Assembly: GCF_009600885.1 (NCBI RefSeq)
Contig: NZ_VCLA01000170.1
Coordinates: 21,804-85,803 of the forward strand
Source of the DNA: Streptomyces jumonjinensis
GTDB taxonomy: Bacteria > Actinomycetota > Actinomycetes > Streptomycetales > Streptomycetaceae
Length of the DNA: 64,000 nucleotides
Reading direction: 5' to 3'
The notes beneath the pieces are model-generated. The model searched no databases and was not told where the DNA came from. It worked only from the letters and a program-made list of their open reading frames with translations. A program made the position numbers and the translations under genes. Shown here piece after piece: positions 59,653 to 64,000 of the stretch (position 1 is its first letter; each line of letters opens with the position of its first letter).

Positions 59653-60213
59653 TCAGGCGTCGTCCGGCCCGGCGGCGGCCGGCTCCCCGGGAAGGGCGTC
59701 CAGCGCGCCGGAGAGCCGTTCCAGGACCCGTGCCGTCTCCGCGAACTCCTCGGGGCCGAGCACCTCCGCCAGCCGGGCGGCCAGCTCCGCGTGGCCGGGG
59801 CTGATGCGCTGGAGCGCGGCCAGGCCCTCGTCGGTGGCGCGGAGCAGTTTGGCGCGGCGGTGGGCGGGGTTGGGCTCATAGACCGCGAGCCCCCGCTCGA
59901 CCAGCAGATCGGCGATCCGCTGGACGCTCTGGCGGGTGATGCCCATGGTCCGGGCGATCCCCGCGACGGACTGGGGAGCGGAGCCGATCGCGCCGAGCAC
60001 CTGCCAGCGGGCCGCCGTCAGCCCGGCGGGCCTGGCCAGCGACTCGGCGACCGCGAGAAACTGGCCGTTCAGCCGGAAGACGCCGAGCGCGGTCCGGCTG
60101 AGCAGCTCCTTGTACGTCGCCTGGGGCTGGGGCTGGGGCTGGGGCTGGGCTTCGGCCGGGTCCGCTGCCTGGGCTTCGGCCTGGGCTTCGGCCGGGTCCT
60201 TCGCCGTGCTCAC
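59653..60213 (-). CDS. MarR-family regulator with repeat leader
   Basis: A 186-residue protein from GTG 60213, which overlaps the stop of the upstream DJ-1 gene (GTGA). The first ~28 residues are repeats of Gln/Pro and Ala/Glu (AEAQPQPQPQPQATYKELLS) from CTGGGG-type hexamers. The winged-helix region has LTAARWQVLGAIGSAPQSVA, then MGITRQSVQRIADLLVERGL as recognition helix and YEPNPAHRRAKLLRATDEGL as wing. It probably binds the two palindromes at 60841-60876 and represses the DJ-1/MarR operon. Confidence 0.85.
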   Translation of the reverse strand: MSTAKDPAEAQAEAQAADPAEAQPQPQPQPQATYKELLSRTALGVFRLNGQFLAVAESLARPAGLTAARWQVLGAIGSAPQSVAGIARTMGITRQSVQRIADLLVERGLAVYEPNPAHRRAKLLRATDEGLAALQRISPGHAELAARLAEVLGPEEFAETARVLERLSGALDALPGEPAAAGPDDA

Positions 60214-60809
60214 GCCTGCTCCAGGACCGCGAAGGCGCTCGCGTCGGAGTCGTGGAACAGCCGGTACCAGGCGTCGAGCTGTTCGCCCTCGTACGCCTTC
60301 AGCTCGGCGAAGACCTCGCGGGCGAAGGCGACGGGCTCGGTGGGGCCGGCGGTGATCAGGCCGTCGTCGGTGACGGCGTCGGCCTCGCGGTAGCGCTCGC
60401 CGCCCCCGTAACCGGTGGCCGCGAGATAGAACGAGACCGCGCTGGTGTGGTCCCGGTCGTCGAGCAGGCCCTCGCGGGCCAGCCCCGCCGTGGCCCCGCA
60501 GATGGCGGCCACCGGGGTCTTCGCGGCCAGGAACTCGCGCGCCTTCGCGGCGAAGGGTGCGAGCTCGTCGCCCGTGTCCCAGGCGGACGCGCCGGTGAGG
60601 ATCAGCAGCGCGCTCTCCTCGGGCCGCAGCTCCGCGAGCGCGAGATCCGGCTGGACGCGCAGCCCGCCCATGGTGGTGACGGGGGCGGTGGTGAGGCCGA
60701 CCGTGCGGACGGTGAAGCCGCGCTGGGCGAGATGAGCGGTGGTGTGTCCGGTCTCCCAGTCGGCGAAGGTGTCGTAGACGGCGAGATGGACGGTTCCACG
60801 GTCGCTCAT
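60210..60809 (-). CDS. DJ-1/PfpI family protein
   Basis: A 199-residue protein of the class I glutamine amidotransferase-like fold. Motifs: VHLAVYDTFADWETGHTTAH, SALLILTGASAWDTGDELAP and KTPVAAICGATAGLAREGLL with the nucleophile cysteine in AICGAT, then GYGGGERYREADAV. DJ-1/PfpI proteins are stress-linked hydrolases or glyoxalase-like enzymes. ATG 60809 has GGAG before it. First gene of a two-gene operon with the MarR regulator, with two palindromes upstream. Confidence 0.85.
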   Translation of the reverse strand: MSDRGTVHLAVYDTFADWETGHTTAHLAQRGFTVRTVGLTTAPVTTMGGLRVQPDLALAELRPEESALLILTGASAWDTGDELAPFAAKAREFLAAKTPVAAICGATAGLAREGLLDDRDHTSAVSFYLAATGYGGGERYREADAVTDDGLITAGPTEPVAFAREVFAELKAYEGEQLDAWYRLFHDSDASAFAVLEQA

Positions 60810-60840
60810 GAGGTGCTCCTCGTTCGGCGCTGCCCGGTTG

Positions 60841-60876
60841 ATGACAGAAGGCTGTCATCTCGACAGCATGCTGTCA
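60841..60876. promoter_or_regulatory. Two adjacent MarR-type palindromes
   Basis: ATGACAG-AAGG-CTGTCAT at 60841-60858 is a perfect dyad, and GACAG-CATG-CTGTC at 60862-60875 repeats the same half-site. The centres are 19 bases apart. They lie 32 bases before the DJ-1 start. Confidence 0.8.
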
Positions 60877-60975
60877 ATTGGCGGCGGGGATGCGCGACAG
60901 AACGCCGCAGCGATGCCGGTGCGGGCAGACACCATGGTCATTCCGGCGTCCGCCGGACGTCCCTACGCTGCCCGT

Positions 60976-62391
60976 ATGACCACTGAAGCCCAGACCTCCG
61001 GCCGCCGCGCCGCCGCCGCTCCGCGCGCTGCCGACGTTCCGCGCGCCGCCGACCCCGTGACCGGCGCCGCCGTGAAGGCCGCCGACCGCGCCCATGTCTT
61101 CCACTCGTGGTCCGCGCAGGGGCTGATAGACCCGCTCGCCGTCGCGGGCGCCGACGGCTCGTACTTCTGGGACTACGACGGGACGCGCTACCTCGACTTC
61201 ACCAGCGGACTCGTCTACACCAACATCGGCTACCAGCACCCGAAGGTCGTCGCCGCGATCCAGGAGCAGGCCGGGAAGCTCGCGACCTTCGCGCCCGCCT
61301 TCGCCGTCGAGCCGCGCTCGGAGGCGGCCCGGCTGATCGCCGAGCGGACCCCCGGCGATCTCGACAAGATCTTCTTCACCAACGGCGGGGCCGAGGCGAT
61401 CGAGAACGCCATCCGGATGGCCCGGCTGCACACCGGCCGCCCCAAGGTGCTCTCCGCGTACCGCTCGTACCACGGAGGCACCGCCACGGCGGTCAATGTG
61501 ACCGGCGACCCCCGGCGCTGGCCCTCCGACAACGGCACCTCGGGCGTCGTCCACTTCTGGGCCCCCTTCGCCTACCGCTCGCCCTTCTACTCCTCCTCCG
61601 AGGCCGAAGAGGGCGAGCGGGCGCTGCGCCATCTCGCGGACACCATCGCCTTCGAAGGGCCGGGGACCATCGCCGCGATCGTGCTGGAGACCATCCCGGG
61701 GACAGCCGGGATCATGGTCCCGCCGCCCGGCTATCTCGCGGGCGTACGGGAGCTCTGCGACCGGCACGGGATCGTCTTCGTCCTCGACGAGGTGATGACC
61801 GGGTTCGGCCGCACCGGGAAGTGGTTCGCGGCCGAGCACTTCGGGGTGACGCCCGATCTGCTCACCTTCGCCAAGGGGGTCAACTCCGGCTATGTCCCGC
61901 TCGGCGGGGTGGCGATCTCGGCGGAGATCGCGGCCACCTTCGAGAACCGGCCCTACCCCGGCGGGCTCACCTACTCCGGGCATCCGCTGGCGTGCGCGGC
62001 GGCCGTCGCCACGATCCGGGTGATGGCGGAGGAGCGGGTGGTGGAGCAGGCCGCCCGGATCGGCGAGACCGTGCTCGGCCCCGGGCTGCGGGAGCTCGCC
62101 GAGCGGCACCCCAGCGTCGGGGAGGTGCGGGGCACGGGGGTGTTCTGGGCGCTGGACCTCGTCCGCGACCGCGCCACCCGCGAGCCCCTCGTCCCGTACA
62201 ACGCCTCGGGCGAGGCGAACGCGCCGATGGCCGCCTTCGCCGCCGAGTGCAAGGCGCGGGGGCTCTGGCCCTTCGTCAACATGAACCGCACCCACGCCGT
62301 GCCGCCGTGCAACATCAGCGAGGCGGAGGCCGAGGAGGGGCTCGCGGCGCTGGACGCGGCGCTCTCGGTCGCGGACCGGTTCACGGTCTGA
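60976..62391 (+). CDS. Class III pyridoxal-phosphate aminotransferase
   Basis: A 471-residue enzyme from ATG 60976. Motifs: YFWDYDGTRYLDFTSGLVYT, FFTNGGAEAIENAIRMARLH, SYHGGTATAVNVTGDPRRWP, VFVLDEVMTGFGRTGKWFAA with the PLP aspartate, and LLTFAKGVNSGYVPLGGVAI with the Schiff-base lysine. It is close to taurine-pyruvate and beta-alanine-pyruvate type aminotransferases. The amino donor cannot be fixed. Its stop lies in a 9-base tandem repeat. Confidence 0.87.
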   Translation: MTTEAQTSGRRAAAAPRAADVPRAADPVTGAAVKAADRAHVFHSWSAQGLIDPLAVAGADGSYFWDYDGTRYLDFTSGLVYTNIGYQHPKVVAAIQEQAGKLATFAPAFAVEPRSEAARLIAERTPGDLDKIFFTNGGAEAIENAIRMARLHTGRPKVLSAYRSYHGGTATAVNVTGDPRRWPSDNGTSGVVHFWAPFAYRSPFYSSSEAEEGERALRHLADTIAFEGPGTIAAIVLETIPGTAGIMVPPPGYLAGVRELCDRHGIVFVLDEVMTGFGRTGKWFAAEHFGVTPDLLTFAKGVNSGYVPLGGVAISAEIAATFENRPYPGGLTYSGHPLACAAAVATIRVMAEERVVEQAARIGETVLGPGLRELAERHPSVGEVRGTGVFWALDLVRDRATREPLVPYNASGEANAPMAAFAAECKARGLWPFVNMNRTHAVPPCNISEAEAEEGLAALDAALSVADRFTV

Positions 62392-62416
62392 GCGGTCTGA
62401 GCGGTCTGAGCGGTCT
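62384..62416. repeat. 9-base tandem repeat spanning the stop codon
   Basis: CGGTCTGAG is repeated three times and partly a fourth time. Each unit carries the TGA stop in the same frame, so the aminotransferase has three successive stop codons. Confidence 0.85.
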
Positions 62417-62541
62417 TGAGGGGGGCGGTTCACGCTCTGCGGGGCCGGGCTGCCCTCTGACGGCCCTCCGGAGCGTGAATGAATTGATTGGCGCGGCGTG
62501 GGGGGACTGCCTATCAATCCGGCGGCCGATGGACTCGCCGG

Positions 62542-63948
62542 ATGATCGACATCTCCACCGCCGCTCCGCCCTCCGCCCGCCCCTCGCGGCGGGCGCTCTC
62601 CGCCCATACGGTCGCCCTCCTGCCCGCAGCCCTGATGCTCGGGCTCGGGCTCTGGGGGATCGAACGCCAGGGGACCCTCTGGGGCGATGAGGCCGTCACC
62701 TACGAGATGGCGCAGCGCTCACTGCCCGAGATCTGGCGCACCCTCGCCACGGCCGACGCCGTGCACGGCCTCTACTACCTCCTCATCCACCTGGTGTTCG
62801 CCTCCTGGGAGCCCGGCCTGGCAGCGCTGCGGCTGCCGTCCGTGCTCGGGATGTGCGCGACGGCGGCCGGAGTCGCGCTGATCGGCCGACGGCTCGCCGG
62901 GCCCCGGGCGGGGCTGCTCGCCGGGCTGGTGCTGCCGCTGCTGCCGGCCGTGCAGCGGTACGCGCAGGAAGGGCGCTCGTACGCGCTGGTCTGCGCGCTG
63001 GTCACCGGGGGGACGCTGCTGCTGTTGCGGCGCCAGTGGACGGCGTACGGGGCGGTGATGCTGACGGCATGCCTGCTCCACGAGTTCGCGGTGCTGGCCG
63101 TGCTGGCGCACGGGGTGACGGTGTGGGGCGGGCGGGCGCGGCGCGGCTGGACGGTGGCGGCTCTCTGGGTGACGGTGGCCATCGCGCCGCTCGCGCTGTT
63201 CAGTACGACGCAGTCGGGGCAGGTCGAATGGATCGGCGTGCCAGGACCGGCGGAGCTCGGCGGGTTCGGCGCGCTGGCGCTCGTGGGGTGGGGCTGTGCG
63301 CGGTCGCCGGGCGGGGCCCGGGTGCGCGCGGTCGCCCTGCCGCTGCTGGTGCTGCCGTCCGCGCTGCTGATGGCGGTCTCGTACGTCCATCCGCTCTTCG
63401 TGGACCGCTACGTCCTCGCGTACGGCATCGGTCTCGCACTGCTGCTGGGCGCGGTGCTCGACTTCCACTGGTCCCCGGTGCTCGCGCTCGCGGCGGCCGG
63501 GGCGGCGCTGCTGACGCTGGTCGCGTTCGGGCCGTTTCTGCGGTCCCCCGAGAGCCGTAAGAACGACGTGACGGCGGTCGCGGCGGTCGCGGCGGAACTG
63601 GGCCGCCCCGGCGACGGTCTGCTCTTCACCCCGATGCGGCGACGGGTCTGGACGCTGGCGCATCCGGACGCCTTCCGTGGGCTGACGGACCTGTCGCTGG
63701 CGGCCTCCCCCCGGGCGTCGGACACCCTGCACGGTACGGAGCTGCCGCCCGCCGCCATCCGCACCGCGCTGCTGGCGTGGACCGGCCGGGTGGTGGTGTT
63801 CCAGGACCTGAGGGGGGAGCCGCTGGACGCGGTGCCGGGGGAGGAGATGAAACGGGAGGTGCTGCGGAGGTACTTCACGCTGTGCGAGGAGAGGGTGGTG
63901 GGGCAGGTAAGGGTGGGGGTGTACGCGAGGACGGGGTGCGGCTCCTGA
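62542..63948 (+). CDS. GT39/ArnT-like membrane glycosyltransferase
   Basis: A 468-residue membrane protein with about ten helices. The first external loop has QGTLWGDEAVTYEMAQRSLP (the D-E pair of GT-C enzymes), followed by VHGLYYLLIHLVFASWEPGL, RLPSVLGMCATAAGVALIG and RYAQEGRSYALVCALV. These are features of the PMT/ArnT-like family that transfer sugars from polyprenyl-phosphate donors outside the membrane. The last ~110 residues are a soluble domain (DGLLFTPMRRRVWTLAHPDA). ATG 62542 is chosen; a TTG at 62488 would add 18 residues. Ribosome site is weak for both. Confidence 0.75.
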   Translation: MIDISTAAPPSARPSRRALSAHTVALLPAALMLGLGLWGIERQGTLWGDEAVTYEMAQRSLPEIWRTLATADAVHGLYYLLIHLVFASWEPGLAALRLPSVLGMCATAAGVALIGRRLAGPRAGLLAGLVLPLLPAVQRYAQEGRSYALVCALVTGGTLLLLRRQWTAYGAVMLTACLLHEFAVLAVLAHGVTVWGGRARRGWTVAALWVTVAIAPLALFSTTQSGQVEWIGVPGPAELGGFGALALVGWGCARSPGGARVRAVALPLLVLPSALLMAVSYVHPLFVDRYVLAYGIGLALLLGAVLDFHWSPVLALAAAGAALLTLVAFGPFLRSPESRKNDVTAVAAVAAELGRPGDGLLFTPMRRRVWTLAHPDAFRGLTDLSLAASPRASDTLHGTELPPAAIRTALLAWTGRVVVFQDLRGEPLDAVPGEEMKREVLRRYFTLCEERVVGQVRVGVYARTGCGS

Positions 63949-64000
63949 GGGTGCGGGGGTGCTTCGGGGCTGGGGCCCTTGCCGGGTCCGGGTGCTTCGG

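Overview
The window is high-GC actinobacterial chromosome and is almost certainly from a Streptomyces. Supporting evidence: about 70% GC with strong third-position GC bias, many GTG starts with GGAGG-type ribosome binding sites, a dnaK-grpE-dnaJ-hspR operon and a clpB gene both preceded by HspR (HAIR) operators, a Streptomyces subtilisin inhibitor gene, a surface protein with an LAXTG-type sorting signal, and small Streptomyces-specific families (DUF6243, DUF3151, DUF2617). The core order dcd, dnaK operon, clpB, pyrE, fba, kyn genes, purA is the usual streptomycete one.

The left 11 kb (1-11.2 kb) is accessory. It starts with the 5' two thirds of an RHS/YD-repeat secreted toxin-like gene and its two coupled partners on the minus strand. 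Next comes a scar zone: a two-and-a-half-repeat type I-E CRISPR remnant, the tail of an asparaginase gene, and a PPC-domain pseudogene. A small group of nucleotide- and sugar-modifying enzymes follows (nucleotidyltransferase, P-loop-less kinase fragment, GT4 glycosyltransferase, APH kinase, NUDIX), with the NUDIX 5' end cut by an IS630 remnant. A tRNA-Gly(CCC) closes this part.

From 11.4 to 54.9 kb the window is mainly core genome: dcd and a phosphoribosyltransferase, a membrane Fe-S oxidoreductase, a sugar transferase, the HspR chaperone operon, clpB, an aminotransferase, a membrane aminopropyltransferase, pyrE, fba, a kynurenine-pathway set (tryptophan dioxygenase, kynureninase, formamidase-like hydrolase), a NarL-type two-component system, a P450, a drug-type ABC exporter facing its GbsR/MarR regulator across a 24-bp operator, a diacylglycerol-kinase-like gene and purA.

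The most unusual locus lies at 21.9-23.7 kb. A LuxR-type regulator is divergent from a 100-residue secreted peptide with six GEPSWG repeats. The peptide gene is coupled by an ATGA overlap to a small Rieske-like protein that keeps two cysteines but lacks the histidine ligands. I read this as a candidate peptide-maturation or signalling cassette; no function is established by the sequence.

The right end (55-64 kb) carries secreted and surface proteins: a DUF11 protein with a His/Asp/Gly repeat insert and an LADTG sorting signal, a broken lectin/DUF11 gene, a lipase-like hydrolase, and a subtilisin inhibitor. It also has a MarR/DJ-1 operon with paired operators, a class III aminotransferase and a membrane glycosyltransferase. 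Six-base coding repeats recur in three genes here, and tandem repeats sit at the 3' ends of several genes across the window.
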